A stretch of 64,000 nt of DNA from Sarcomyxa edulis (taxonomy: Eukaryota; Basidiomycota; Agaricomycetes; Agaricales; Mycenaceae), in assembly GCA_009761415.1 (NCBI GenBank), contig QUOL01000003.1, positions 1,488,001 to 1,552,000 of the forward strand, in the 5' to 3' direction. The translations under genes were made by a program, and so were the position numbers. Positions 50,850 through 63,561 of this stretch are shown here, piece by piece. Every line of letters begins with the position of its first letter. The first letter of the stretch is position 1. Below the pieces are notes generated by a model, which worked only from the letters and a program-made list of their open reading frames with translations, ran no database searches and had not been told where the DNA came from.

Positions 50850-52103
50850 ATGGACATCCTCGTGTCGACATTTCTCGGTCTATCCTTTCGTTTTCTCGTT
50901 GATGTGGTCAGTTCCCAAAACACGAGAGTGGCTGGGATGTTGATAGGATTATGGGAAGGAGTGGTGCTTCACTACTTGTCGAGAAGCGCGCCATCGTCTG
51001 CGTATATTGCATACGGCTTACGGGTCTCGCTGGACCTAATCCTCGCAGACAATTTATCCAGGATATGGCTAATTGTCCTGTGGACAGCATTAGGGATGCT
51101 AATATCTGATGCTGTTGGACCGAGTCACTGGTACGACACCACTAAACATACACGGGGTGTGCATCGAACTCGTGGTCGTCATGATCGCATCCCTTCATTG
51201 CACAAACATCCTCATCCGGCGGATACATCTGCATCTCCGAGGACCCCTTCTCAAACGCAAACGCATAAACCTTCTGCATCTCTTGGAAGTATCTTCACAA
51301 AGGCGTCTATCCATGTTGGCTCACAGGATATCACTGCGCAAGATCTAGACCTGCGATTCAATCGGCCCGACATTTCGGAGCCTAACGAGTCTTCGCGTCG
51401 AGAACTTATATCCCGCTCGGAAGATCCTGAATACGGGGCACCTGTCGCGGAAAGCAGATCTGACACGCACATCCCAGTGAATGCAGAGCCTGCGCGATCG
51501 TATCTCCAATCAAATATCTCCGCAATATCGTCTACAGAAGACTCATCTCAAGAGTCCACAACAAGTGATAGCATCTCCGAGAAAACCGTGAACACTGAGA
51601 ACAATATACCCCCCTCAAATACAGGAAGCTCAGACGAACTTCCTACTCACACCGAAACTCGGTGGCTCATGATAAATCTCGATACCCAAGCACCTACCTC
51701 TTCAGAAACGCAATTTGAGGACCCATCCGTCTCTCCAAGCGATGATGACTCTTCTCCACCGTTGCCTCATATCCTCCGTGTTCCACTGCCTGTATCAAAT
51801 GTGCAGGATATCCCTCGCCGCACCGTTTCATCTATCGCAAGTTCGTTATTGGAGCAAAGTCTCGTTCCAGATAACGTTGACGATCTGGCTACTTCTGTGG
51901 AGCCTCTCGGTCCTGAAACGACGGGCTTGATAACCGCAGTGCACGAGCCCGACGAACTCGCATCACCAGAGTCTTCGATGCAATCACTTCGACTGACCGA
52001 GTCGGACGTCGAAAGTGTTCTTAGCGTCGAAGGCTCGGAACATTGGGACTCGGGAGGACGGCCGGTCGCAAGACCGTTAAAACATGCTCATGCTCGAGCC
52101 TAG
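50850..52103 (+). CDS. Putative membrane protein with long disordered tail
   Basis: Single-exon frame of 417 codons from the first ATG (50850, MDILVSTFLGLSFRFLVDVV). The N-terminal 90 residues hold two to three hydrophobic segments (MLIGLWEGVVLHYLSRS; IWLIVLWTALGMLISDAV). After GPSHWYDTTKHTR the remaining 300 residues are Ser/Thr/Glu/Pro-rich and without visible domains. No family recognised. The layout suggests a protein anchored in an internal membrane with a cytosolic regulatory tail, but that is inference. Confidence 0.65.
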   Translation: MDILVSTFLGLSFRFLVDVVSSQNTRVAGMLIGLWEGVVLHYLSRSAPSSAYIAYGLRVSLDLILADNLSRIWLIVLWTALGMLISDAVGPSHWYDTTKHTRGVHRTRGRHDRIPSLHKHPHPADTSASPRTPSQTQTHKPSASLGSIFTKASIHVGSQDITAQDLDLRFNRPDISEPNESSRRELISRSEDPEYGAPVAESRSDTHIPVNAEPARSYLQSNISAISSTEDSSQESTTSDSISEKTVNTENNIPPSNTGSSDELPTHTETRWLMINLDTQAPTSSETQFEDPSVSPSDDDSSPPLPHILRVPLPVSNVQDIPRRTVSSIASSLLEQSLVPDNVDDLATSVEPLGPETTGLITAVHEPDELASPESSMQSLRLTESDVESVLSVEGSEHWDSGGRPVARPLKHAHARA

Positions 52104-52529
52104 TATCCCGGACGCAAAATGAACCGTCGCATAGCGCGTCAACAGTAGTTCGGTGCGTCTGTGTTCCAGCTAATCGATGTAAATTCTATTTGACGCCCGC
52201 AAGTGTAGTTTTCACTGCCCTCTCAGAAATTCCGTCCAAAATGCACGACTGCGTTGATGTTTTGTGGCATATATCGTAGAATGGTTCATGTACATACAGT
52301 GTAGACCATTTGAGAATTTTTAACCGTTGAGCCTATCAGTTCCACTCAATCTGCAAGTCAGGCTGGCGAAACACTTCCTCAGCGCTCGAAGTGCATGGCA
52401 TGAGTCTGATTAACAGCAATATACAATAAACCTGATCTCGTCAGCAATTGCAAGAGATGGACGAGGAAGGTGATAAATAAGTAAAGTTTTTGGGTATTGT
52501 AAAGGTCCATGCTTGTTACGAACGCAAGC

Positions 52530-54221
52530 CTACACTACGGCGATCGCAGCTGCTGCAGCCAACAACGCCCAATGCGATGTAGCGAGACCTTTTAGGAGAG
52601 AGGTGGCGCCATTTGCTATTGTAGATTGAGCACTAGTGGTCGAAGTACTGGAGCTGGAGGTGGAGGTGGAGGTGGCAGTTGTAGAAGAAGATTTTCCTTT
52701 GGTCGAAGCCGTGGCTGATGCTGTATTCTTGCTGGACACACTGGAGGAAATTGTTGAGCGATTTGACGGTCTGAAAAAAATTAAACGATGACTCACGAAG
52801 AGGACGAGCTAGAAGCGGAAGTGGCGCTAGAGCTGACGCCAGTGTCTTCACCAGCCAGGATATTGACTGGAGTGACGGACCCGTCACTAGCAACGTTCTG
52901 ATAGACGGCTCCTTGTGGGTCTATGAGCGTAACAAGAGACTGCATAGTCCATCCATTGGACTTGACGAGGGGATATGCGGCAATGAACGAAGCGACTGAC
53001 TGGTCCGAGAGCTCGTGTTCCAGGACTACCAACCCGGGTGACTTAGGACCTGGAGACAAGGTGAGTCTTATGCACCTGTGCCAGAATCGAGAAATGACAA
53101 ACCAGTCAACCAGGCCGTCATAGAAGAGTTGACAATTTCAGCGGTAGTACCACCTGTGGTCAAGCTCCAGTCTTCAGTGTCTTGGTTCCAGATGATGGTG
53201 TGGAGCCCGAAGACCTCTCTGGCAATCGCCCTGACTCTGTTATCGGCATCACCGTAAGGAGGTCTCCAGTATTTTGGTAGACGCCCGCCAGTCGAATTGT
53301 GGATAATCTAAAGATTGTTTATCAGAACTCGTTTCTTGTATGAGACGGGAGAAGACCTACCTGCATGGACCATCCGAACTCGCCGAGAAGCTCTAGATTG
53401 GTGCGCGTAGTCATATACGGGTGTGTCCACGTATGAACTGCAATATCGTCTCCGTTATCAAGAGCAGTCTGGAATAAATCGGGGTAATATAGGATGTTGA
53501 CTCCAATCATGAAATGCGTGACGGTCTCATCGTTCGTCTTGAGAAAGTCCATAAGTTGTTCTGAAGCCTATGGGATGATTACTTGTTCAGTCATTGAATC
53601 GAGAGCGGCTGTAAAAAATAGAAACAGACAGGTTGAGGTCCATCGTCGAAACTGACACCGAAATAGCCATCTGCAATTTTTAGGTAAGCATGGTCCAAAG
53701 GTCTGCAAAGGATCGTGAAATATCTCTTACCAGGAGCGTCCCAGGTATCATTCAGATTTCTGCATTTATAAGTGGCAGAGCAGATCTCTGGGCCATTCGG
53801 GTCATGACCATCGGGATACGTCGGACTTTGATCTGGAAGGGCGCTTGCTATAGGGATATCAGGGATCCTTCCGGCCGCAACGGCAGTATTCAAAGCATCA
53901 ACCCAAGCCTGGGGAAGCTGGTTGGTATCTGCCGTAGACGTCGGGTATGCGCTTGCCCAAGCTATAGAAAGGTAGATTTGTTACAAAGAAATCCGGAAGC
54001 TGGTAGGACGAAAGCAACGGACTGGGTGAACCGACCGAGGCATAGTCTACGCCGTCGTCTGCGCGTTTGAAAAGATCGTGTACGGGATGGTCGCGAGCAT
54101 GATACCAAGTACCGGGGAGGCGTTTATTAACGTGGTGGCTGTGATCACGAGAATGGTGTAAGGAGTGTATATCGGAGGCAAAAGCCAAAGGGAGAGAAAT
54201 CAAGAGAAACGGGAACAACAT
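52530..54221 (-). CDS. Chitin deacetylase (CE4), GPI-anchored
   Basis: Converts cell-wall chitin to chitosan. It has a signal peptide, [15 protein letters not shown], and a His-rich propeptide-like region ending VNKR. All five NodB motifs are present: SFDDGP (motif 1), HTWTHPYM (motif 2, metal-binding His pair), RPPYGD (motif 3), DTEDW (motif 4) and VVLEHEL (motif 5). A Ser/Thr-rich stalk follows (about 60 residues). The C-terminus is a hydrophobic GPI-type tail, [15 protein letters not shown], reached through an in-frame intron near 52773-52797. Metal ligands and catalytic Asp and His are intact, so the enzyme should be active. Confidence 0.92.
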
Positions 54222-55493
54222 AGAAAAAAATGGGGAAGTTGAATATTGAGTGGTCGGGCCTTCAGGCAGAATTTAAACGAGGGGAATGGGACTGACGATG
54301 TCTCCTGGGGGACGCAGATTTCTCCTGACCTTTTTGTACCAGTACTTTGATGCGGGCAAGATAGGCCGTTTACGGTAGATTTTCAGCGCCTAAGTAGGAG
54401 ACGGCCTTCAGATGCCAAAATAATAAATCCCTGTATGATTTGCGGGTTTTACTTAGTCGATTCATGTATCAGTCTCCTACGCGTGTTTGGGAAGTGCGCG
54501 TCAGTATGTACTCTTCGAGATCACTGCTAGGTTTTGCGAGATGTACTCACCATCATTTTTTGTGCTCAACTCGGCGATATCGAGTCCCGAGATATTACGA
54601 CCGAGAGTCGTAAGTCAAAATCGCGCGGCTTTCATCATGTTACATCGAAGGCCGATCGTCGACATCCGGCGACCGTTTCCTACCATCCCACGAGGTTTTT
54701 CAAACCCTTGGCAGTGATCTACACCAATGGCCATGTGGTTAGATCTTGGAAAACGGTTTGATGGCGCCGGTGCTGCAGAAATAGAACAGATGCTTTGATG
54801 TCATTTTGAGTCGACTCAAAGTGTGAGTCTGTGCAAGCTCTGTGGCGTTTGTTTCAAAAATACTTTTAGGTGAGGTGAGCCGTTGAGACTACCAAGTGGT
54901 ACCAGAGACATGTTCTCAACTTGAAGCTTGAAGCCTGAGGGCAACTATGTAATTGTATACGTACTGAAGCTGTTTGGATGAGAGGGACTCGGGACTATAA
55001 AATCGACGTAGTCGGGATCAAATCTATGAGAGTGAGCTCGAGTTCGACTGGGATTCTCGGGTCACATAACCAGTGATGAGGATGAGGGAAGTTTTTGTTT
55101 CAAGTGAGAGCCATACAACGCACATGCTACAGTAGACAAGGATGCTATATGTGAGACGGGAAACCAATGAACTCGGGGGGAAGATGAAGGAAAAGCGATA
55201 TAAAAGACAACCAACAAAAAAAGTAAAGCTTCAAAGATTATATATAACAAAGAAGAATGAAAAAGCTCAAATGGTTTCAAAGAATATATAGAGACAAGAA
55301 GAAGCGGTATGGAATAGTAATTAATAGAAAGAAAAAAAGGTGGAAGAAGAGACGTGGAAATGTGTATAGCACATCAATGTACGGAACTTCACTCGTTTCT
55401 CCGTTACCAATATACTGATACGTGCAAAGAAGAATAAAGAGATATGAGTGAATGTACGAAGGAACAACCGATATACCGATATTATCCAAGACC
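54222..55493. other. Intergenic, chitin deacetylase promoter and CCR4 3' flank
   Basis: About 1.27 kb. The right half (55080-55490) is purine-rich and looks like CCR4 3' UTR; its minus-strand open frames are low complexity. No gene recognised. Confidence 0.45.
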
Positions 55494-57910
55494 CTATGAA
55501 AATACTGGTGGCGGACGAGGTGGGTTGTCCCGAGGTGGTTTGATGCGGAATTCGGTGGCGAGACATACATGACTAGAAGAAAAGCAATATGAGTACACCG
55601 TCAAAACAGCTAGACACGATAAGGGGACATACTCTGAAGGGAAGTGAACATTCGGGAACCCAACAACCTTGTCCAGATATCTCTGATCCACCGCTTCCAA
55701 AACAGCATTAACCCCGAGGTTAGCAGTCGAATACCATATATGATCGATGGCACCCCGGAAGCTGGGCGTTACATTCGTAATTGGCAGCTCCCCCATCCCA
55801 GCATACGCGCTCTTCAACCCCAATCGATGCCTTAGCCCCTCCGACGTGTATTTCCCGTACATATGGGACATGAAATCAGGATGGTCGTACTGGAGCGTAC
55901 CGTTTGACAAGAATTCATAAACACCGGATTCCGGGATCGAGTTGAAGTCTCCACAGATGATCGTCGGGATCTTGGTCCCATCAGAATATACCGGCGGCGG
56001 TCTTAGCACGAGCGAGTCGCTAAATGCGGTATCATCTGAGTCGGAGCCGTCTGGGTGTACGACTGGTGAAGGCGTTGGTGGTAGTCGTGGAGGGTACTTT
56101 GCAAAACCATCTGCCATCTTCTCAACCTCGTTTACTAGCAGTGCGACTTGAACGAGTTTGACGTCGCGGTAGGCCGGGTCCCAGTGAATATGCGTATTGG
56201 CGATGACCAGACGTGTACCGCTCTCCTTGCTTTCCAAAAGGCAGACGACAGCCATGTGGTCTTTGCCAAGAACCCGATTGAACATGTCGTCGGTCTTCTT
56301 GAAGTCCTGTCGCTGCATCGCCACGGCACTGAATTCAATGAGCTGCTTCTCCACCAGCTGGTATCTATGATATAATTGATTAGCCACAAGCTCCGGTGCG
56401 AACAAAGGCTCGACGTACTTGGATGCTTTATAAAAGGTAGCACATCCATCCACCTGCCTCCGATCACTCTCCTTCATCGTCTTATGCCTCGACTTTGGCC
56501 AATACACACCCTCGTAACCCTGCTCCGTCAGATGTTTGATGAAATAATCCTCGTACTGCGCAATATCCACCTCCTGTAGACACACAATGTCCGCATCATA
56601 ATTCATCACCTCCGTCAGTATGAGCTCCTTGCGGTACTCCCACGACAATGCCCAGGCAGGGGTGTAACCATACAATCGTTCCGTCGCAGCTCTTTCGCAT
56701 AGAATGTTATAGCAGACGATGCTGAAGGTCTCGACATTGGGGTCGGCGGCTAATGCTTCGCGCTCTGGCTGACTGATGAGGTCCTTCCATAGTCGTTCGG
56801 GTGGAGGATCTGGAACAGGACACGAATCACGGAGGTAGGATATTAGAGCTTGCGTCCCGTCCTTCTGCACTATTGCTTTTAACGCTGCGTCCAGTGGGTT
56901 GCCCTCGATGCCTATCGTTTGTAATTGGTGTAGAGTGCCGAATTCTGCAGGTATTGTGGAAAGGTGGTTGTCGAATAGGTAAAGTTCTTTCAGATCTGAA
57001 AGTAAACCAAGCTCTGGAGGAAGAGTTGAAAGATTGTTTCCAGAGAGATCTAGCAGCTCCAAATGTCGAAGCTTAGATATCTCTGGTGGGATAGTGGAGA
57101 GATTGTTATGGTTTAGGTAGAGGTTGAGGAGGAATGTGAAACCAAAGAGCCCAGAGGTAGGAGGAAGATTCTTGATATTGACACCACCCATGTCGAGCGA
57201 GTTCCACTTGTTCTCTGGGCGTCTTTGAGCGGCTACAGGGGCAATGGTTGACGAAGGATGGTTTATAATGGCTCCATTGGAGGTGGGGGATGTATCTGGC
57301 GTCGTCTTGGCATCCTTCGTTGCGTCGTGGACTTCAGGGGTAGACTTCAAAGTGTTGGGGTTGGTGATGGGTATGGCTGATTTTGTGACTGTACGTGATG
57401 CCATTGCACTTGCCCGAGCACGGTGGTGTGGTGAGCGAGAAGACCGAACGAGCTTTAACGCCGAACAAAGCTTTAGAATGAGTTATAACGAAATCGAAAG
57501 ACGACATGACGTACCTCGTATTTCAGCAACTGCTGCTGCCATTGTGGGGTGACCATCTGTCCGGGTACAGTGGATGGTGATCCCTGACCGAGTATGTGCT
57601 GCTGCTGTTGCTGATGAGAACTGCCGTTTGGAGGGGAGGGGTAATGTGTGAGTGAGTTCTGATGGTGATGTTGCATAGGAGGGTGACCTGAAAGAGAGTG
57701 GGGGTGATGTCCTGGATGATGCTGCATAGAATTGACGTTTCCATTTGAGTAGATAGCATAACCTGGACTTGGAGGGGGAGGACCGATGTTGGGTTGTGTA
57801 CCTGGAGGGCCTAGTACTGGATGATGGGCACGATTCCACGGGGACTGGAGCTGTTCATGGTGATTTTGAGGTTTGTGAACGATTCCAGGGGATTGTTGAG
57901 CGTAGTACAT
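55494..57910 (-). CDS. CCR4: CCR4, deadenylase of the CCR4-NOT complex
   Basis: mRNA poly(A)-shortening exonuclease. The N-terminal exon (57910 to about 57526) is Gln/His/Pro-rich and ends QWQQQLLKYE. A short intron joins it to LVRSSRSPHHRARASAMASR. Leucine-rich repeats follow (LNLYLNHNNLSTIPPEISKL, LLDLSGNNLSTLPPELG, LYLFDNHLSTIPAEFG), which bind the NOT1 scaffold. The exonuclease-endonuclease-phosphatase domain has SIVCYNILCE, CLQEVD (catalytic Glu), VIANTHIHWDP, ICGDFNS and, across the last intron, HFPSDH. An intron of about 55 bases near 56368-56422 must be removed (KASK to YQLVEKQ). The stop is at 55494. Confidence 0.93.
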
Positions 57911-58572
57911 CGCATTTGACGGTGACGGGGTGAAAAAGAGGGATGTTCTCTGGGGTACCTATGTGTAAATAAGCGGTAAAGAGGCTGTAAAGAGTGTGCA
58001 ACGGCCAAATAGACGACCCAAGATGAAACAAATGGCAGAAAGTGCTAGAAGTTCGTCGTGAATATAATTTTTCGGGGATTATAGTCGGAATTATAGTCGT
58101 GCTCGTCGTCTGTGTCGTTGAGCAGAGGCAGTCCTCAACACCGAACCTTGCGCCGAACTCTCCGCCGATGGGCCAAACCCGGAACAGATCTCGGCCATAC
58201 GGCGCTAATCTTGACTCGACGGCCGGTCCCCCCAGTTGATTGTTCGACACATTCTATACGTATATCGGTAGCAGAGCTCATAAATATCCACGACGTGCTT
58301 GACATTTACCCTGGATGCCAAAATTTACCTGGAGAATTGTCGAGAGCCCCAGGTTCACGTTTACTGGCGACGTCGATGTCCGTGGACCACCATGAACATC
58401 CTGTCTGATATTCTCATTCCTACCCAATCGTAGTCCATCTAATAACCCTGGCCCACGGAAGATGCGCTATTTAAACGCCCCGATCTTTTTACCTGGGACC
58501 ATCAGCCAACCAAAGTACTTATCATAAACTTGTCTTCGATCGTACCATTTCATACTTCCACTTTGAACCACC
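57911..58572. other. Divergent promoter between CCR4 and the mevalonate pathway gene
   Basis: About 660 bases. Open frames are short and overlap on both strands. A TATA-like tatttaaacg at 58468 precedes the 58573 start by about 100 bases. Confidence 0.45.
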
Positions 58573-59896
58573 ATGCCTATCTACCAAGCTACTGCATCTG
58601 CCCCCGTAAACATTGCCTGCATAAAGTGAGCATTAGCCTATTCTCTCTCTCTACGATATCTGACGACACTCGTAGGTACTGGGGAAAGAGAGACACTAAA
58701 TTGATCCTCCCAACAAATTCTTCGCTCTCGGTCACCCTCGATCAAGATCATCTCCGATCAACAACTACCTCTCGCGCAGATCCTACATTCGAAAAGGACA
58801 GACTATGGCTGAATGGAATAGAGGAAGAGATCAAACAGGGTGGTCGTATGACGACCTGTATCGCCGAGATGAAGCGCCTCCGCAAGGAAGAGGTCGAAGA
58901 TAAAAATCCAAATGAACCCAAAGTACGCACATTTTAATCCAGGCAAAACCCCCTCATATCGACCCCTTTATCATGTAGCTCTCGACATTCCCGGTTCACA
59001 TCTGCTCGTACAACAATTTCCCCACAGCAGCCGGACTCGCCTCCTCTGCGTCTGGATTTGCAGCGCTAGTTTCCTCTCTCGCAGCCCTCTATGCTCTACC
59101 CTGTTCTCCATCCCAGCTATCCCTTATCGCGCGTCAGGGCTCAGGATCCGCTTGTCGTTCCCTCTTCGGAGGATTCGTAGCATGGGAGCAAGGCACTTTG
59201 CCTGACGGTTCAGACTCCCTTGCAGTCCAAGTCGCTCCTCAATCCCATTGGCCCGACATTCACGCTCTTATTTGCGTCGTTTCGGACGACAAGAAAGGAA
59301 CCTCCTCCACCAGCGGCATGCAACGCACCGTCGAGACATCCCCCCTTCTCCAGCACCGCATCAAACACGTCGTACCCGCACGCATGCGCGACATCTCCGC
59401 CGCCATCCTCGCCAAAGATTTCGATGCATTCGCGAAGATTACCATGGCAGATTCGAACCAATTCCACGCCGTTGCGCTTGATACCGATCCTCCGATCTTC
59501 TACATGAATGATGTGTCGCGGTCGATCATCGCGCTCATCGTTGAGTATAACCGTGTGGCTGTCGCGAATGGCGGAAAGGTCAAGGCAGCGTATACGTACG
59601 ATGCAGGCCCCAATGCGGTCATTTACACGCCGAAGGAGAATGTCAAAGAGATCGTCTCTTTGATTGTCAAATATTTCCCGCAGAAGGAACCCTTCAACGA
59701 CGTGTTTGGGTTGTTTGGCACTCAAGGTGTGGGCGAGGGAAGCGTGGTACCCGGGTTCAATGAAGCTGTTGCGAAGAAGTTTGAGGTTGGCGCTGTCAAG
59801 ACCTTGATTCATACGAAGGTAGGAGATGGCCCGCGAGTGCTTGGGGACAATGAAGCTCTCTTGACAGCGGAAGGGTTGCCCAAGACATTGTCTTAG
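58573..59896 (+). CDS. MVD1: Mevalonate diphosphate decarboxylase
   Basis: ATP-dependent last step of the mevalonate pathway, yielding isopentenyl diphosphate for ergosterol and terpenoids. Exons 58573-58625, 58676-58922 and 58979-59896 give 1218 nt (405 residues). The N-terminus, MPIYQATASAPVNIACIKYW, continues GKRDTKLILPTNSSLSVTL. The GHMP-type ATP loop is PTAAGLASSASGFAAL. RQGSGSACRSLFGGFVAWE is the decarboxylase signature and AYTYDAGPNAVIY the substrate-binding Asp region. The first exon boundary splits the Lys of IKYWGK, as in other basidiomycete genes. No defects. Confidence 0.95.
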
Positions 59897-60278
59897 GCGC
59901 TCAGTTTCTCTAATGTTGGGTGAAATATCTGATCGTGTCTCGCACATATATATCAATCGTTTGGAAATGCAGATCATCAATTTTTAGACTCCTTGCAAAG
60001 ATGCATACCCTTTGGGGGACTGAACTCTCCACGATCCGAACCTGCAAAGTCCGTCTCTCCCTGGCACGACGCGCTGCGCAGATGCTGGTTTTGACCATCG
60101 CGCAGCAATATCCGCTCATAATCTCCCTCGAAGCGATGAAGATATACTGACTAAGAGTAGTCCTGTGCCGGGGGAACGCGTGTATACCCCTGCCGTGCTC
60201 CAAAGATGTCGATATCGTACATTGACTCGGGATATATACCCCGCCCTCATTTCTCGCTTGTCATAACTCTACCTCACT
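59897..60278. other. Intergenic between MVD1 and the dehydrogenase gene
   Basis: About 380 bases; a TATA-like tatatacc near 60232 lies about 45 bases upstream of the 60279 start. Confidence 0.5.
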
Positions 60279-61635
60279 ATGGGCTCCACCTACTCACAAT
60301 TCTTCCCTCCCAAACCCTTGTATTCTGTCAAGGACATCCCCGACCTCACTGGTAAAGTCGTCATAGTCACTGGAGCAACCTCTGGGATTGGGAAAGAAAC
60401 AGCCAAGGCGAGCTCCCTCCAACAACTTGCGCGTGCACCTACTTATTGTGTAATTGTATACCAGGCCTTGCTCTCCCACAATGCCAAAGTGTACATAGCT
60501 GCTCGGAATCCAGAAAAGACCGAGGCTGCTATCAAGGATTTACTGACTGAGACTGGCAAAGAGGCTATAGCTCTAAATCTTGATTTGGCTGACTTGAAGA
60601 GCGTCAAAGCCGCTGCTGAAGAGTTCTTGAGGTGTGTGTGTGCAATTTATTACCGTCGCGCAATGTCTTACTGACTTATGCTTCACTTAGCAAAGAGAAA
60701 GAATTGCACATCTTGTTCAACAATGGGTAGGTTGCCATTCCAAGTACACCTTTCCTGACACTTGACAATTCCGTTGACACCAACGCACCCAGAGGCGTAA
60801 TGACTCCCCAAATCGACCAACTCACGGCCCAAGGATACGACCTCCACTTTGGAACCAACGTTCTCGGTCATTACTATTTCACAATGCTACTCCTCCCTGC
60901 CCTTCTAGCTGGAGTGGCCACCTCGGGAGATAATACCGCTCGCGTCGTCAACACCTCATCATATGGACACGAGCTGTTCACCCTCGATTTCGATACCTTC
61001 AAAGACAGTCTGGCAAGGAAGAAACTCGGGACACGGAATCTGTACCATCAATCGAAATTCGTGAGTAGGTTGTTTGATTGATCGTTGTGTCTCAACACGT
61101 TCGATTCATCGATCTACATCGTACAGGGCAACGTGATCTTTGCACAAGAGCTTGCAAGACGATACGGCGATAAAGGAATTGTTTCTACTTCCTTAAACCC
61201 TGGTTCGCCCTTTCGTTCTAGTGTTTATCTGGGCCTCACATTGAATTATGGCGGTTGGTGTTCCAAGGCAACCTCAACACTGATCTTACACGAAATATGT
61301 CAGCCGTGGCGCGGAAATTAGCGGTGAGGTTACGTCGCTTGTCGATTTCTAGCAGAGTGCATGCTAATGTCTTTCCAGGGCCTCCTGCTCTATCCGGCTC
61401 CTATGGGTGCTTTGACTCAACTGTATGCCGGCACTTCCAAAGAAGGCGCCACATTTAACGGAAAGGTGAGCTAGTGCTGTGCCACTGAGCCTATTCATGC
61501 CATTACTGATATTCTTGTTCATTGCAGTACTTGATTCCTTGGGCTCGACTAGGCACTGCAATTCCAGCTGCTCAGGATCCGAAATATGGTACAGAACTGT
61601 GGAAGTGGCTAGAGGAGCAAGTCAAGGATCTGTGA
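60279..61635 (+). CDS. Short-chain dehydrogenase/reductase
   Basis: NAD(P)-dependent oxidoreductase of the classical SDR family, close to retinol-dehydrogenase and WW-domain-oxidoreductase-like fungal proteins. The cofactor motif is [15 protein letters not shown] and NTSS elements follow, then the catalytic YHQSK and NPG. The first exon (60279-60407) ends at AAG followed by gcgagc, a GC donor, with the acceptor ccag before 60465; splicing gives [19 protein letters not shown]. Other introns are normal GT..AG (for example 60632-60690). The C-terminus is LEEQVKDL. Substrate unknown. About seven exons. Confidence 0.88.
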
Positions 61636-62102
61636 TTGTTATATATTCATGGGCTCCTGGTGTACGAGAGTTAGCTAATCGAGTCAAGGTTCTTTCTAGA
61701 AGCTTTCAGGAAGTGCCGAAACGTGAGGTAAGTACATATGAATGATATAAGTCTTCCCAGACTTTCCACAAAAAGATGTCGACTCTATGTACGATTGCTG
61801 CCAGCGTTAACGCGAATGTGACCATCATAAAGGATTCCTATATGTTATCAAATGTACAATACTTAATCATGACTTGGATGGTCTGCAAAGTTCCAACAAA
61901 GTTCGAGGACGGCAAGTAGTGTTTGATGAACCGAGCCATGGCAAACAACCTCCGATAAGCTTCGAATGGTTTATCGGATTCCGGATCGAACTCTAATTAT
62001 TACTCAGTCCTCGTCCTCTCTTATAAATTGATGTACTGGCCTTGATCATCCCCAGGCTTACATTCGATCTCCCATCTCCACCCAGTACTCAGGTGCCCAA
62101 GG
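61636..62102. other. Intergenic
   Basis: About 470 bases between the dehydrogenase gene and the riboside kinase gene. Nothing recognisable beyond promoter sequence. Confidence 0.45.
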
Positions 62103-63561
62103 ATGGCCACCAACGAATCGCCCAACGCTGTCCAAATCCCGGAAACATCGATAGGCCCACACGAGCAGCCGGCGAGTAACGAGGACAGCGCGCCTGTTTC
62201 TCGGAAGAATAGAGTCATACTGGTTGGCATCGGGTGCCTCTCCTATATTTGATCGTGGAATTGCACAGTGGTTTGACCTCTTTTTGTTGTGCTTGCAGTG
62301 GAGCGACATGTTCGGGCAAAACGACTCTTGCAAAGTTGTTGAACCGTGTCCTGCCGAATAGTCTAATTGTGCACGAGGATGTACGTCTCTTATCATGTCT
62401 TCTGGTTGTCATCCGTTGTTCACGTCTCTCGGGGAACTGTCGAACAGGACTTTGCACCGGTGAGTGCATACTCCGTGTTGTTCCGAGATGAACATGTAGT
62501 AACTTCCCTCGCGTCTACTTAGCCTCAGGAGAAGATTCCAATGCACCCTGTGTATAACGTGCAGGATTGGGACTCGCCTGCTGGAGCGATCGATTGGCCG
62601 AGGTTGGTGGAGTTCGCAAAGGGTGTGAAGGAGAATGGCGTGATACCAGGTGACCACCAGAGTCACGAATGGATGAATGAACAGAGTCAGAGGGAGTTTG
62701 AAGAACGCGAGAGAATACGACAAGAGAGTCAGAATAGGCTAGATACTTTCCGGACGGAGAAGGAGAGACAGAGAGATGAGGTTGAAGCTGTCATACGGAA
62801 GTGGAGTGCGGTCTTCCAGGATCTGCTACGAGATAGAGCTAGTCATGCGGAGGAGAAGATAGTATGGGGACTCGTTGACGGTTTCCTGCTGTATTGGAAT
62901 CAGGTGCGTTCACGGTGTTTTCTCAGATGTCCGCTCTGATGGCATCCCTTTTTGCTAGGACGTTATAGATCAGTTGGATGTACATATATTTCTGAGAGTG
63001 CCGCACGACGTGCTGAAGAAGAGACGGCACGAGCGGCATGGATATCACACCGCAGGTGAGTGACAGTAGCTCAGTTATCGATGCCTCGATGGCTCTTCGA
63101 CTAACTCTCTCTCCTACAATTCTCGGCATTCTCTTCATTTAATCGCGAACCTACTACTGGATATATCTCTGGTTCGATGTAATTGCTCTTCTTGACGCGG
63201 CGACCATCCTTCTATCTACTTGTACGTGCGTTGCGGAATCTTCTACTCGCATCCAATCCGTCCACTGTGCTGACCTGTTGATTGCCACAATGGAGTGCAA
63301 TCCGATGCAGAAGGATCTCTATGGAAGGACCCGCCTCACTACTGGGAGCAAATAGTCTACCCAGCGTACGTCGAAGCCCACCAAGGGCTCTTCGAAGGAG
63401 GGGACGTCGAGCATGGGAAACCCAAGTCTTCGAGCGAGAGTACTCCGAGGGTGGACGATCTATTACTGATAGAAGGAACCGAGATTGGAATGGCGGAGAT
63501 GCTAGACAGATGTTGCAAGATTTTGGAGGAGTTGGTGCAGCGGAAGCGTATCAACATTTAG
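62103..63561 (+). CDS. Nicotinamide riboside kinase (NRK1-like)
   Basis: Phosphorylates nicotinamide riboside to NMN in NAD salvage. After a variable N-terminus, the P-loop GGATCSGKTTLAKLL spans the first intron. LIVHEDDFAPPQEKIP holds the DDFxxP substrate/metal motif; its DFAP part is encoded by a 12-base exon (62448-62459). QDWDSPAGAIDW, the lid-like Glu/Arg-rich helix, and LVDGFLLYWNQDVIDQLDV follow. A phosphate-binding RRHERHGYHTA stretch comes next and the end is LVQRKRINI. Introns 62381-62447 and 62460-62522 flank the micro-exon. Start ATG 62103 is first in frame. Confidence 0.87.

Noticed and set aside
55062..55570. Hydrophobic minus-strand frames downstream of CCR4
   Set aside because: Low-complexity translation of purine-rich + strand sequence, most likely CCR4 3' UTR.
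59210..59980. 256-codon minus-strand open frame
   Set aside because: Antisense shadow of the mevalonate diphosphate decarboxylase exon.
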